From Mesorhizobium sp. M4B.F.Ca.ET.058.02.1.1 (GTDB taxonomy: Bacteria > Pseudomonadota > Alphaproteobacteria > Rhizobiales > Rhizobiaceae): 64,000 nucleotides of DNA. This document shows, piece after piece, positions 28,672 through 37,202 of this stretch. The first letter of the stretch is position 1. The number at the start of each line of letters is the position of its first letter. The stretch is from the NCBI RefSeq assembly GCF_003952505.1, contig NZ_CP034450.1, positions 5,849,001-5,913,000 of the forward strand. The letters are read 5' to 3'. The notes under the pieces were generated by a model. The model was not told the origin of the DNA, searched no databases, and saw only the letters and a program-made list of their open reading frames with translations. The position numbers and the translations under genes are program-made.

Positions 28672-29239
28672 AGCGTCGCGCGAACTCTTCAGCCGGAAGG
28701 TCGAAGGCAGCACGTTCCTTCTTGATCCGGTCGATCGACCAATTCCACCATTCGATTTCGAGCAGTGCAGCAACCGTCTCGTCAGGGAACCGGCGCTTGA
28801 TCAGCTTCGCCGGATTGCCGCCGACAAGGGCATAGGGTTCAACGTCCTTGGTGACGATGCTGCCAGCGGCGATGACCGCGCCATGTCCGATTTTCACGCC
28901 CGACAGGATGATGGCGCGAGAGCCTATCCAGACGTCATTGCCGACGACAATAGGGCCTTTAGAGGTCAGGTACTCGAGGTTCGTCTTGGTCTTGAAGGTG
29001 CGAGACTGGAACGGAAACGTCGACACGGTGTCTGTCCGGTGATCCCCCTGGCAAAGGAACAGCACTCCCGGCGCGATCGAGCAGAACGACCCAATTATGA
29101 CAGGCGACTTCGCCGTAGCATTGTAGAAATTCCCGTCGCTGATCCCGTGGCAATCACGACCGACCGTCACATGAGCGGGCACCTTCAGCTTCGATCTGAG
29201 AATACTTTTCTCGCGCAGCCAGGCGGTAAGTTTCGACAT
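28664..29239 (-). CDS. CatB-type left-handed beta-helix O-acyltransferase (moron)
   Basis: About 191 residues from ATG 29239; 29269 is an alternative. Hexapeptide repeats (SPVIIGSFCSIAPGVLFLCQGDH, GPIVVGNDVWIGSRAIILSGVKIGHGAVIAAGSIVTKDVEPYALVGGNPAKLIKRRF) are those of CatB/xenobiotic acyltransferases; the His in CQGDH fits the catalytic base. It transfers an acetyl group, probably to a sugar. It is encoded against the virion genes, overlapping the tail gene's end by eight bases. A lysogenic-conversion role, masking surface polysaccharide, is inference. Confidence 0.85.
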   Translation of the reverse strand: MSKLTAWLREKSILRSKLKVPAHVTVGRDCHGISDGNFYNATAKSPVIIGSFCSIAPGVLFLCQGDHRTDTVSTFPFQSRTFKTKTNLEYLTSKGPIVVGNDVWIGSRAIILSGVKIGHGAVIAAGSIVTKDVEPYALVGGNPAKLIKRRFPDETVAALLEIEWWNWSIDRIKKERAAFDLPAEEFARRFS

Positions 29240-29291
29240 GTTTGAAGCCCCGTGATTCCGTGCCAGCACTAGGTAAAACTCTGCCGTTATT

Positions 29292-29311
29292 CAAGCGGCT
29301 TAGAGTTTCGC
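29292..29311 (+). promoter_or_regulatory. Late-block 20-bp motif, copy 2
   Basis: CAAGCGGCTTAGAGTTTCGC, 43 bases before the endolysin ATG at 29355. It sits just behind the divergent acyltransferase gene and points into the lysis cassette. Confidence 0.85.
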
Positions 29312-29354
29312 CATGTGCGCGCACAGGATGGCGCCGTTGCGAACGGAGCCGCCG

Positions 29355-30017
29355 ATGGACAGAAACTTTGCGCGTTCTCTTGCCCTTGTCCTGAAATCCG
29401 AAGGCGGCTGGTCGGACAATCCGGCCGATCCTGGCGGCGCTACTATGAAGGGCGTGACGCTGGCCAATTTCCGCCGTTACGTGAAGGCCAGCGCCACCAA
29501 GGCCGATCTGCGCAAGATTTCGGATGAGCAGGTCGCTACGGTGTACAGGCGTTTCTACTGGGATGCCGTGGCTGGCGCCGAGCTTCCCGCCGGCGTCGAC
29601 TATGCCGTGTTCGACTTCGCGGTGAACAGCGGGCCGGGCAGGGCGGCGAAATACCTTCAGGCAATCGCTGGTGTCCCCCAGGATGGCCGGATCGGCCCGG
29701 CGACGCTCGGCGCCGCCAGGGCCCGGCCCGCCGGCGTTGTCATCGACACGCTCTGCGACGCACGACTGGCGTTCCTGAAGCGGCTGCCGACCTGGCCGAC
29801 CTTCGGGAAGGGCTGGCAGAGCCGCGTGGTGGCGGTGCGCATCCAAGCCATGATGATGGCCGAACCTGTTTTCGTTCAGCCCGCGCCGACTTCCACGGTC
29901 TCCGGCGCGACGCCCCTGAGCGTGCCGCAAGCTCCTACGCCTGCCGTTGCCGCCAAGGAACGCAATCCATTCTGGGTCGCGCTGTTCGCAATCCTCTTCA
30001 GAAGGAAATCACCATGA
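29355..30017 (+). CDS. Endolysin, GH108-type muramidase with C-terminal membrane anchor
   Basis: 220 residues. The catalytic domain (about 3-90) begins NFARSLALVLKSEGGWSDNPADPGGATMKGVT, with the GH108 Glu in SEGG (Glu16). WDAVAGAELPAGVDYAVFDFAVNSGPGRAAKYLQ and a peptidoglycan-binding-like part (VPQDGRIGPATLGA) follow. A proline-rich linker leads to a C-terminal hydrophobic segment (NPFWVALFAILF). It cleaves peptidoglycan glycan strands at lysis. The ATG lies just after GGAG. The stop overlaps the next start by four bases. Confidence 0.93.
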   Translation: MDRNFARSLALVLKSEGGWSDNPADPGGATMKGVTLANFRRYVKASATKADLRKISDEQVATVYRRFYWDAVAGAELPAGVDYAVFDFAVNSGPGRAAKYLQAIAGVPQDGRIGPATLGAARARPAGVVIDTLCDARLAFLKRLPTWPTFGKGWQSRVVAVRIQAMMMAEPVFVQPAPTSTVSGATPLSVPQAPTPAVAAKERNPFWVALFAILFRRKSP

Positions 30018-30217
30018 CCGCCGTCATTGTCCGCATTGCGCTGCGCTATGGGGCCGGCGTGCTTGTCGCGCGCGGATTGCTCGGCTCTGACGACGCTTCG
30101 GCCTTCTCGGCCGATCCCGACGTCCAGATGGCTCTGGAAACCGGCCTCGGGCTGGCGATCGGCGGCGCAACAGAAGCTTGGCACTGGATGGCCCGCAGAT
30201 TCGGCTGGGAGCACTGA
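30014..30217 (+). CDS. Small membrane-associated lysis-cassette protein
   Basis: 67 residues with a hydrophobic N-terminal stretch (VIVRIALRYGAGVLVARGLLG) and another around VQMALETGLGLAIGGATEAWHWM. It sits directly after the endolysin with an ATGA overlap. It may be a holin or holin modulator; the hydrophobic helices are short, so I leave it open. Confidence 0.6.
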   Translation: MTAVIVRIALRYGAGVLVARGLLGSDDASAFSADPDVQMALETGLGLAIGGATEAWHWMARRFGWEH

Positions 30218-30219
30218 CC

Positions 30220-30477
30220 ATGGTCGAGGTCTTCACCGCGCTCCTCGAATCGTTCCTGCACAATCCAGTCGTCATCGCGATCGGCGCGGGCATCGTCATG
30301 GCGGTTGGAGCATGGATCAGGGGCCGGCTGTCCGGCGCCAAGGCCGAGCGCAACAAGCAGGCTGTAGAGCGGCTGGCAGCCCGAGACGAGGCAGACAAGA
30401 TCGAGCAGGCCGTAGCCGGCATGTCTGACGCCGAGGTTCTGAAGGAGCAGGCCAAATGGTCGCGCCCAAAATCCTAG
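30220..30477 (+). CDS. Rz-like inner-membrane spanin (i-spanin)
   Basis: 85 residues from ATG 30220. One N-terminal membrane helix (VVIAIGAGIVMAVGAWI) is followed by a long charged coiled coil (AKAERNKQAVERLAARDEADKIEQAVAGMSDAEVLKEQAKW). That layout, and the lipoprotein gene starting inside its 3' end in another frame, is the classic Rz/Rz1 arrangement. i-spanins span the periplasm with the o-spanin to disrupt the outer membrane at the last step of lysis. Confidence 0.75.
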   Translation: MVEVFTALLESFLHNPVVIAIGAGIVMAVGAWIRGRLSGAKAERNKQAVERLAARDEADKIEQAVAGMSDAEVLKEQAKWSRPKS

Positions 30478-30644
30478 CCCTGGCCGCCTTCGTCGCCCTT
30501 GCCGCCTGCCAGCACGCGGGCGGTAGTTTTTGCGACGTCGAGAAGCCGAACCGCAATCCCGTCGAAGACATGACGCCGACCGAATCGCGGTCGGCACTCG
30601 CGCACAATCTCAAGGGCGCCAAGCTCTGTGGCTGGAGGCCATGA
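30456..30644 (+). CDS. Rz1-like outer-membrane lipoprotein spanin (o-spanin)
   Basis: 62 residues. Signal peptide MVAPKILALAAFVALAAC has a lipobox LAAC with Cys18 as lipid acceptor. The mature part is short, with two further Cys (FCDVEKPN, KLCGW). It overlaps the i-spanin by 22 bases in a different frame and the following holin-like gene by four bases. It should pair with the i-spanin across the periplasm. Confidence 0.75.
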   Translation: MVAPKILALAAFVALAACQHAGGSFCDVEKPNRNPVEDMTPTESRSALAHNLKGAKLCGWRP

Positions 30645-30967
30645 TGCACGACTTCTTCGACTTCCTCGGCATCAAAGGCCCTGTAGTGGCTGCCGGCCTC
30701 GCTGGCGGCATCCTGCGAGCCCTGTCGCGCCATCGCTACAAGATCCGCGAGATGATCGCCTCGCCGATTTGTGGGGCGCTGGCGGCGGCCTACCTGACAC
30801 TGCCGACCGTGGCCTACTCGCAGGCGATCGGCTTGCCTATCCCCGATGCCAAGGATGAAACCACCATCCTGGCAGCCGCTTTCCTGATCGGCGTCAGCGC
30901 AATGTGGATCTCGGATATCTTGTTCGAATTCATCGTCCGGAAATTCAAGCCAGCTTCAGGGGAATGA
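30641..30967 (+). CDS. Holin-like membrane protein
   Basis: About 108 residues from ATG 30641, after CTGGAGG. Three hydrophobic segments are visible: VVAAGLAGGILRAL, SPICGALAAAYLTLPTVAYSQAIG and TILAAAFLIGVSAMWISDILFEFIV. The tail is basic (RKFKPASGE). This fits a class I-type holin that would release the endolysin. Assignment rests on topology and on its place in the lysis cassette. Confidence 0.65.
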   Translation: MMHDFFDFLGIKGPVVAAGLAGGILRALSRHRYKIREMIASPICGALAAAYLTLPTVAYSQAIGLPIPDAKDETTILAAAFLIGVSAMWISDILFEFIVRKFKPASGE

Positions 30968-31022
30968 TCTGCCCAAGACTGGCTCGCGTGACTATGTGAC
31001 GGCCTATGTCTATATTATTGCC

Positions 31023-31586
31023 ATGAGCGCCCCCTTTGCCGACACCACTGACTACTTCGGTGAGTTTCTACAACATGCGATGTGGAGACCTCGCGCAGCC
31101 GTGCGTGAACCGATGTCCGCGTTTGAAGACGGAATCCGTTTCAGGAGCGAGTCGCTTGCGCAGATCGCGGAACTCGACGCCGACCTAAATGCATGGATAG
31201 CGGAGGGTGCCAGGGTCAAGGCGCATCTGTGGGAGTCCTTCCGGCCCGGCGAGGAATCCGGTGTGGGTGCTGAATTCCTCACGGGCATGATCGACGCCTA
31301 CGAAGCTAGCCGGCTGAAGGAGGCAATGGACTTGGCCCGCCTGAAGAAGGCCTTCAAGCGAGATCAGAAAGCAGCGACGCGCATCTCGTCCAATGCAGGC
31401 AGGATACTGAAGGAAGTCGACGACCGGCTCTTGGCCTATTTCGAGCGGGCTCTTGCAGCTAGGCTCGACTACGCGCTTTTCATGCGGGCTCATCGAGCGG
31501 AACTTGACCCGGACGCCCATGGCGGCCCGACTTTCGACAACCCGGAGGCTCTGGAAAAATATCTGCTCGGTGTGGTGGCTGAATAG
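31023..31586 (+). CDS. Unknown helical protein directly upstream of a RelE-type toxin (candidate antitoxin)
   Basis: 187 residues from ATG 31023. Mostly helical and charged (SLAQIAELDADLNAWIAEGARVKAHLW, RLKEAMDLARLKKAFKRDQKAATRISSNAGRILKEVDDRLLAYFERAL), with no ribbon-helix-helix, HTH or AbrB signature I can see. It ends three bases before the toxin's GTG, so the two are translated together. At 187 residues it is about twice the length of a usual type II antitoxin. Antitoxin function is inferred only from gene order. Confidence 0.6.
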   Translation: MSAPFADTTDYFGEFLQHAMWRPRAAVREPMSAFEDGIRFRSESLAQIAELDADLNAWIAEGARVKAHLWESFRPGEESGVGAEFLTGMIDAYEASRLKEAMDLARLKKAFKRDQKAATRISSNAGRILKEVDDRLLAYFERALAARLDYALFMRAHRAELDPDAHGGPTFDNPEALEKYLLGVVAE

Positions 31587-31588
31587 CA

Positions 31589-31858
31589 GTGCGCATCACG
31601 GTTGAGCGGACATTTGAGCGAGCGGTCAAGCGTCTGCCTCCTGATCGGCAGCGCGGCGTGATAAGAGCTTTAGCGAAGTTCCAACAAGAGCCGGCCCTGC
31701 CCAGTCTCGACTTCCGGCCCCTTGCAGGGGCGCAAGGCTACTACATCATCGACCCTCACAAAGGGGACAGGATCATCCTGCGTAAGGACGCGGATGACTT
31801 GTTTGCAGCGGTCGATGTAGGGCCGCATGACAACATCTATCGGCGATGGAACCGGTAG
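31589..31858 (+). CDS. RelE/YafQ-type mRNA-interferase toxin
   Basis: 89 residues from GTG 31589. The fold signature is RITVERTFERAVKRLPPDRQRGVIRALAKFQQEPALPSLDFRPLAGAQGYYIIDPHKGDRIILRKDADDLFAAVDVGPHDNIYRRW. Two helices, then strands with LDFRPL, then a C-terminal His/Tyr/Arg cluster (HDNIYRRW) match RelE/ParE-superfamily toxins. Such toxins usually cut ribosome-bound mRNA. It sits between lysis and portal genes and may aid prophage maintenance. Confidence 0.75.
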   Translation: MRITVERTFERAVKRLPPDRQRGVIRALAKFQQEPALPSLDFRPLAGAQGYYIIDPHKGDRIILRKDADDLFAAVDVGPHDNIYRRWNR

Positions 31859-31883
31859 CGGCTATTAGGACAGCCTTCGTTTT

Positions 31884-31903
31884 CAAGCGGCTTAGAGTTT
31901 CGC
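31884..31903 (+). promoter_or_regulatory. Late-block 20-bp motif, copy 3
   Basis: CAAGCGGCTTAGAGTTTCGC, only 25 bases before the portal ATG at 31929. CATCCT follows 12 bases after the motif, as at copy 4. No purine-rich ribosome site lies between motif and ATG. Confidence 0.85.
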
Positions 31904-31928
31904 ATTCGCCGCCGCCATCCTGCCCGCC

Positions 31929-34298
31929 ATGGCCAAGGCGGACAAGCGCACCCCGGATCAGCAGAAGCAGGGCGAGACTCTTCGCAAAGAGGGGTCGAAG
32001 TGGCTTGCGCGCGTCGAGGCCGCCGGCAAGCTCGAAAAGCAATGGTTGGACGACGCCGAAAAGGCGGTAAAGGCCTACACCGGCGAAACCAAGTCGGACG
32101 ACCTGAGCACATCCGCCACGCTCGGCAACACCTACGACTTCAACATTCTGTTCGCCAACGTCGAGACAATCGTTCCGGCGATCATCAACAGTCCGCCCGC
32201 GCCAGACATCCGCCGACGCTTCGCCGACGAGGATCCGGCCGCGAAGGACGTCGCCGAGCTGATCGAGCGCGCCATTCGAAAGCAGGTCGACGACTCCAAG
32301 CTCCAGGTCGAACTGGAGGGCGAGGCGCAAGACGGTTTCCTGGCTGGTCGAGGCATCATCCGGCTTCGCTTCAAGAGCGATATCGTAAAGGACGAGACAT
32401 CCAATGCGGAACTTGAGCGAGCGAGCGAAGCCGCTGACGGTGGAGCAAGTCCTAGCGCTGCAACGGGTGGCGACGACGCTGAAGGTGGGGACGACTATTC
32501 AGCGCCATCTGACGCATCTGTTGCGGTCGGCTCGAGCGAGCGGCTTGCAAACGAGTGCATCGAGTTCGAGGCGGTAAGCTGGCGTGACTACCGGCACGGC
32601 CCGGCGAAGCGCTGGAAGGATCGGCCGTGGGATGCATTCCGCTTCGTCGTGCAGCGCGAAGATGAGGCCGCGGTCTTCGATGCCGGGCTGATCAGCATCC
32701 AGACTGACGACCAGGAGAAGAAGGCGCGCGGCGAAGGCGACAGCGACCTGTGCGGCTGGGAAATCTGGGACAAGGGCACTCGCAAGGTCATCTTCATCGA
32801 CGACAATGGCGTTGTGCTGAAGAAGGTCGACGACCCGCTTGGTCTTAGCGACTTCTTCCCCATTCCGGCGCCCGTGCAGCCGATCGAACTGACCGGGCGG
32901 CTGATGCCGGTCAATCCGTTTTCGATCTATAGCAGACTCGCCGACGAGCTGGACCTGACCACCAAGCGCATCGGCGTCATCACCCGACACATGAAGGTCA
33001 AAGGCTGGTATTCCGGCGACGCTGGCGACATCGCCAACATGCTGGCGGCCGATGACACCGAATTCGTGCCGATCGGCAATGCGGACGTCTGGGCGGCCAA
33101 TGGCGGCCTGTCCGGCGCGGTCGCGTTCTGGCCGGTCGAGAAGTTCATACTGGTGCTGCGGGAGCTCTACAGCGCCCGCGAACAGACCAAGCAGGCCATC
33201 TACGAAATCACCGGCATTTCCGACATCGTGCGCGGCGCTTCGCAAGCGAGCGAGACCGCCACGGCGCAGAACATCAAGACGCAATGGGGCTCGCTGCGCA
33301 TCCAGAAGATGCAGCGCATGATGGAGCGCTGCGCGCGCGACATCTTTGTGATGATGGCCGAAATCATCCCGGCGAAGTTCTCCCATGAGACGCTGCAGCA
33401 GATGACCGGCGTGCAGATCATCCCGACGCAGCAGGATCTGACCCCCGTGCAGCCGCCGCCGGCACCACCGCCCGGTGCTCAGGTGCCGCCCGAGCAGCAG
33501 CAGCAGCTCCAACAGGCCATGCAGGCGGCCCAGCAGGCCGAACAGCAGCGGCAGGCGAAGCTCGCCAAGCTGCAGTCGATCCAGCAGCTTCTAACGCAGC
33601 GCCTGGCCTTGATGTACCGCATCGACGTCGAGAGCGATTCGACGGTCAAGGCAGACCTGACCCGGCAGAAGGCAGAGACGGCCGAGTTCATGCAGGCGGC
33701 CGGCGCCTATTGGGCTGCCGTCGGTCCGCTCATCCAGCAAGGTGAGATGTCGAAGGAAGTGGCGGTCGAAATCTTCGCCGCGAACTCGCGTCTCTTCAAC
33801 CTCGGCAAGTCGGTCGAGGACGTTCTGGAAAAGATGGTGACCGATGCCAAGGCGCAAGCCGGCCAGCCTCCGCAGCCTAGCGCCGAACAACAAAAAGCTC
33901 AGGCGGACGCGAAGGCGCGAGAGGCGGAGCAGGCGCAAAAAGTCGCTGATGCAAAGATCAAGTCGGACGCCGCCACGCAAGACATGCAGTTCAAGCGCGA
34001 ACAGCATGACATGACGATGACCGAGAAGCGCTTTGACCTTCAGTCGAAGCGCCAGGCCGCGCGGATCGACCAGAACCAGGTCCTGCTCGCCAACGGCGTC
34101 GTCCCGCCGCCAGACCCCGAGCAGATCGACGGCCAGGCGGTGCTGAAAGAGATGGCCGCGCAGCGCGACATGTTCGGGCAGGCGCTTGCCGCGCTCATTC
34201 AAGTGCTGTCGCAGCCGAAGCAGATCGTCAGGGACGCGCAAGGCCGCGCCGTGACGGCTGTCCCGATCCAGACCCCGACACAGCAGCCGATGCAATGA
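31929..34298 (+). CDS. Portal protein (podovirus, P22-like)
   Basis: 789 residues. The N-terminal part (KWLARVEAAGKLEKQWLDDAEKAVKAYTGE, then NTYDFNILFANVETIVPAIINSPPAPDIRRRF) and the central KGWYSGDAGDIANMLAADDTEFVPIGNAD...YSAREQTKQAIYEITGISDIVRGAS match portal proteins of short-tailed phages. The C-terminal third is Gln/Ala-rich coiled coil (about 500-720), a probable barrel region. It forms the dodecameric DNA channel at the capsid vertex. No ribosome site precedes the ATG. Its stop overlaps the spike gene's ATG. Confidence 0.9.
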   Translation: MAKADKRTPDQQKQGETLRKEGSKWLARVEAAGKLEKQWLDDAEKAVKAYTGETKSDDLSTSATLGNTYDFNILFANVETIVPAIINSPPAPDIRRRFADEDPAAKDVAELIERAIRKQVDDSKLQVELEGEAQDGFLAGRGIIRLRFKSDIVKDETSNAELERASEAADGGASPSAATGGDDAEGGDDYSAPSDASVAVGSSERLANECIEFEAVSWRDYRHGPAKRWKDRPWDAFRFVVQREDEAAVFDAGLISIQTDDQEKKARGEGDSDLCGWEIWDKGTRKVIFIDDNGVVLKKVDDPLGLSDFFPIPAPVQPIELTGRLMPVNPFSIYSRLADELDLTTKRIGVITRHMKVKGWYSGDAGDIANMLAADDTEFVPIGNADVWAANGGLSGAVAFWPVEKFILVLRELYSAREQTKQAIYEITGISDIVRGASQASETATAQNIKTQWGSLRIQKMQRMMERCARDIFVMMAEIIPAKFSHETLQQMTGVQIIPTQQDLTPVQPPPAPPPGAQVPPEQQQQLQQAMQAAQQAEQQRQAKLAKLQSIQQLLTQRLALMYRIDVESDSTVKADLTRQKAETAEFMQAAGAYWAAVGPLIQQGEMSKEVAVEIFAANSRLFNLGKSVEDVLEKMVTDAKAQAGQPPQPSAEQQKAQADAKAREAEQAQKVADAKIKSDAATQDMQFKREQHDMTMTEKRFDLQSKRQAARIDQNQVLLANGVVPPPDPEQIDGQAVLKEMAAQRDMFGQALAALIQVLSQPKQIVRDAQGRAVTAVPIQTPTQQPMQ

Positions 34299-36762
34299 CC
34301 CTTTCGCTTAAGCATAAATTCACGTCGGCCATCCCCGACGCTGGTGATCCGACGATTGTCCAGCCGTCGAACTGGAACGACGAGCACAATCTGATGCAGG
34401 CCACGGCGACCATCCTGGGCCGTGTGACGGCCGGAACCGGCGTGACGGAGGAATTGACCCCGACGCAGACGCGGACGCTGCTGAACGTCGCGGACGGCGC
34501 CACGGCGAACCAGACGGATGCTTTCCTCCTGGCTCGGGCCAATCATACCGGGACGCAGCTTGCCGCAACGATTTCGGATTTCTCGACGGCGGCCGATGCC
34601 AGGGTCAGCGCGGCAATTGGCGTGACCGTACAGGCCTATGACGCGGACCTGGCTTCATGGGCTGGTGTGACGCGGGCTTCCGGCTTTGACGCGTTCGCGG
34701 CTGCTCCATCGAGCGCCAATCTCCGGGCGCTGCTGACGGACGAGACAGGAACGGGCGCGGCTTATTTCCAGGGTGGGAACCTTGGAACGCCATCCGCTGG
34801 CGTTCTGACCAACGCCACAGGCCTGCCGCTCTCGACGGGCGTTACCGGGACGCTGGCGGTTGACAATGGCGGCACGCCGATCCCGATATATGCAACGACT
34901 GTCACGCTGGCTGCTGCAACGGTGCCGAACACCATAACAGCCGTCCAAGTCGCGGATTTCTCATCTCTCGGGATAGTGGCGGCCACAGGCGCAAGCGCGT
35001 CACGTCGCAACCGACTTGGGGGGGCATTCGCTCGACAGACCGCTTCCTGCCGAACGGCACGGTAGATGCCGCCAACGGCGGTTGGTGGGACGTTGACGAG
35101 GCCTATCCAAATGAACTGATGTTCGGTGGTGTGTCTAGCGCCAGCAATGCCGTTCAGACCGCCGCCATTCAGTCTATGCTGGACTATTGCGCCTCAGGGT
35201 TCGGCGGCAAGAAGGCGACAAATCTTCGCCTGCACACCATCACCACGACGATCAATGTCCCGGCCGGTGTGACGCTCGAATGGGGCGCCGGCTTCACGGC
35301 AAATCCTACGTTTGCCTGGTGGACCAAGGCTTTCAATGGAGCGATGATCACGGTTGGTGAGGGGTCCCGGATCATCCGCCCGCAGTTGACCGGCGATGGC
35401 GCGAACTTCACCGGCCCTGGCATTTCGATTGCGACGGGGAACAATCAGTACATCCATGATCCCTACATCGTGGACATGGCATCGGCGCCGATCGACTTCC
35501 CGACAGGTGGCGTCGGCGTGTCGTTCACCTGTTATGGTGGATACCTGAGCAACCACACCAACGGCGGCGATGGCGTCTCCTTCCCTGCAACCGAACTGAC
35601 GACGACGGGCTATCGGTTCTTTACCAACACCAAGCTCGTCAACTCCATCTACAACCTCAAAAACGGCAACATGACGCAGATTGTTGGCGGCTACAGCGCC
35701 GGCATGGATTTTTCTGCGAACACGACTGGCCGCGTCCTTGTCTCTCTGCACCGCTGCGCGACAACCACGCTAACGATCTATGGGCGTGAACATCATATCG
35801 CAAACTGTTCGATCGGCGGCGACGTGGTGTTCGACGCATCATGTCAGTACGTTGATTTCGTCGGCAACCTGTGCGGCAACGTCACGCTAAGCGCCGCTGC
35901 GCACGACAACAGTGTCATTGTCACCACTCCCGGCGCAACGATCACCGACAATTCCGGCGTCACCTCGAACGTCATCATCCATAGCGCGATGGCCAAGCTC
36001 GGCCCGCTCACGGTTGCGGGCGCCGCGCTTCCGGCGACCGATGACGGCGGCGCGCTCGGCTCGACAACGAAGGAATGGTCAGACCTGTTCCTGGCATCTG
36101 GCGGCGTCATCAATTGGGCCAACGGCGACGTTACGGTCACACACTCGTCGAACCTTCTGGCCTTCGCAGGCGCTGCCAGCGGCTATCAGTTCGACGCTCT
36201 GCTCATTCCGTCCGCCAACGATGGCGCGCCGCTCGGCAGTACGACACGCCAATGGTCCGATCTATTCCTCGCAACCGGGGCGGTCATCAACTACAACAAC
36301 GGGGCTACCACGCTCACCTATAGCGCAAACGTGTTGACGCTAGCGGGCTCGCCCGGCGCTTCCTTTGCGGTTTCCAATGGCTTTCTCGGCGCGGCCGGAT
36401 TTGTGTTTTCGTCATCGGCAACAGCCGGCATGGGCTATTCGACGGGCGCAGGCGGCACAGTCACGCAAGCGACCAGCAAGGCAACCGGCGTGACGCTCAA
36501 CAAGGCAACCGGCAAGATCACCACGGCGGCTGATGCCCTCGCAGCGAACACTGCGGTCAGCTTCACGCTCACGGACAGCGCCATCGCGGCCACGGACCTG
36601 CTCGAACTCAACCACCAGGGTGGCGGTACGTTCGGTGCCTACCTGCTACAGGCAAGGTGTGCGGCAGGTTCGGCAACAATCAGCATACGCAACCTAACTG
36701 CAGGTTCTTTGTCGGAAGCTCTCGATATTCGCTTCGCGGTCAAGAAGTCTGTGGACGCTTAA
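34295..36762 (+). CDS. Tailspike protein with N-terminal adaptor and beta-helix body (apparent frame break)
   Basis: About 822 residues once repaired. The literal frames are 34295-35065 and 35119-36762. Adding one G to GGG at 34970-34972 joins SSLG to DSGGHRRKRVTSQP, and the repaired frame continues through TDRFLPNGTVDAANGGWWDVDE, which is the P22-type head-binding/neck motif before the body. The body (about 270-560) has right-handed beta-helix character. Two tandem modules (...GALGSTTKEWSDLFLASGGVINW / ...APLGSTTRQWSDLFLATGAVINY) follow, then a trimerisation-like C-terminus. It should bind or cut host surface polysaccharide. Confidence 0.82.
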
Positions 36763-36775
36763 AGGCGCAGCAGAA

Positions 36776-37132
36776 ATGGCGTTCACGGCTTTTCAAACCA
36801 ATGCCTTCCAGAACAACGCCTTCCAGACCATCGAGCAGATCCCGTCTTATCGTGGCGACATTCTGCCTGGCGGCTACTACCGAAAACCAACCAAGTACGT
36901 TCGCGACGGCAAAGTCGTCGACCTCGAACCGTCGCCCGCGCCGATCGTCGAGCCGGTCGAGTGGCCAGCGCTCTCGCCCGAGATTCTCGCGGCCCTGCAC
37001 GCCGGCTTCCAGGCGCCGCCGATCGCTGTGCCGGACGCGGCGGCATTGGAGCGCCGTCTGGGTCGCATGGTCATCGACAGGGAGATGGCCGCAATGATCG
37101 ACGATGACGACGCGGTGTTGCTGCTGCTCTGA
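36776..37132 (+). CDS. Small virion-associated protein with an AFQ-repeat start
   Basis: 118 residues. The N-terminus has short repeats (AFQTNAFQNNAFQT) typical of several phage structural proteins, followed by an acidic Pro/Ala/Leu-rich part ending in DDDDAVLLLL. It follows the tailspike after 13 bases and is the last gene before motif copy 4. Function unknown. Confidence 0.65.
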   Translation: MAFTAFQTNAFQNNAFQTIEQIPSYRGDILPGGYYRKPTKYVRDGKVVDLEPSPAPIVEPVEWPALSPEILAALHAGFQAPPIAVPDAAALERRLGRMVIDREMAAMIDDDDAVLLLL

Positions 37133-37136
37133 ATTG

Positions 37137-37156
37137 CAAGCGGCTTAGAATTTCGC
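37137..37156 (+). promoter_or_regulatory. Late-block 20-bp motif, copy 4
   Basis: CAAGCGGCTTAGAATTTCGC, 46 bases before the TTG start at 37203. CATCCT follows 12 bases after the motif, as at copy 3. It precedes the long head/tail block to about 49.7 kb. Confidence 0.85.
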
Positions 37157-37202
37157 ACCGACCGCTTGCATCCTGTACCTGCCCGAAAAGCAGGACAGGA
37201 AA

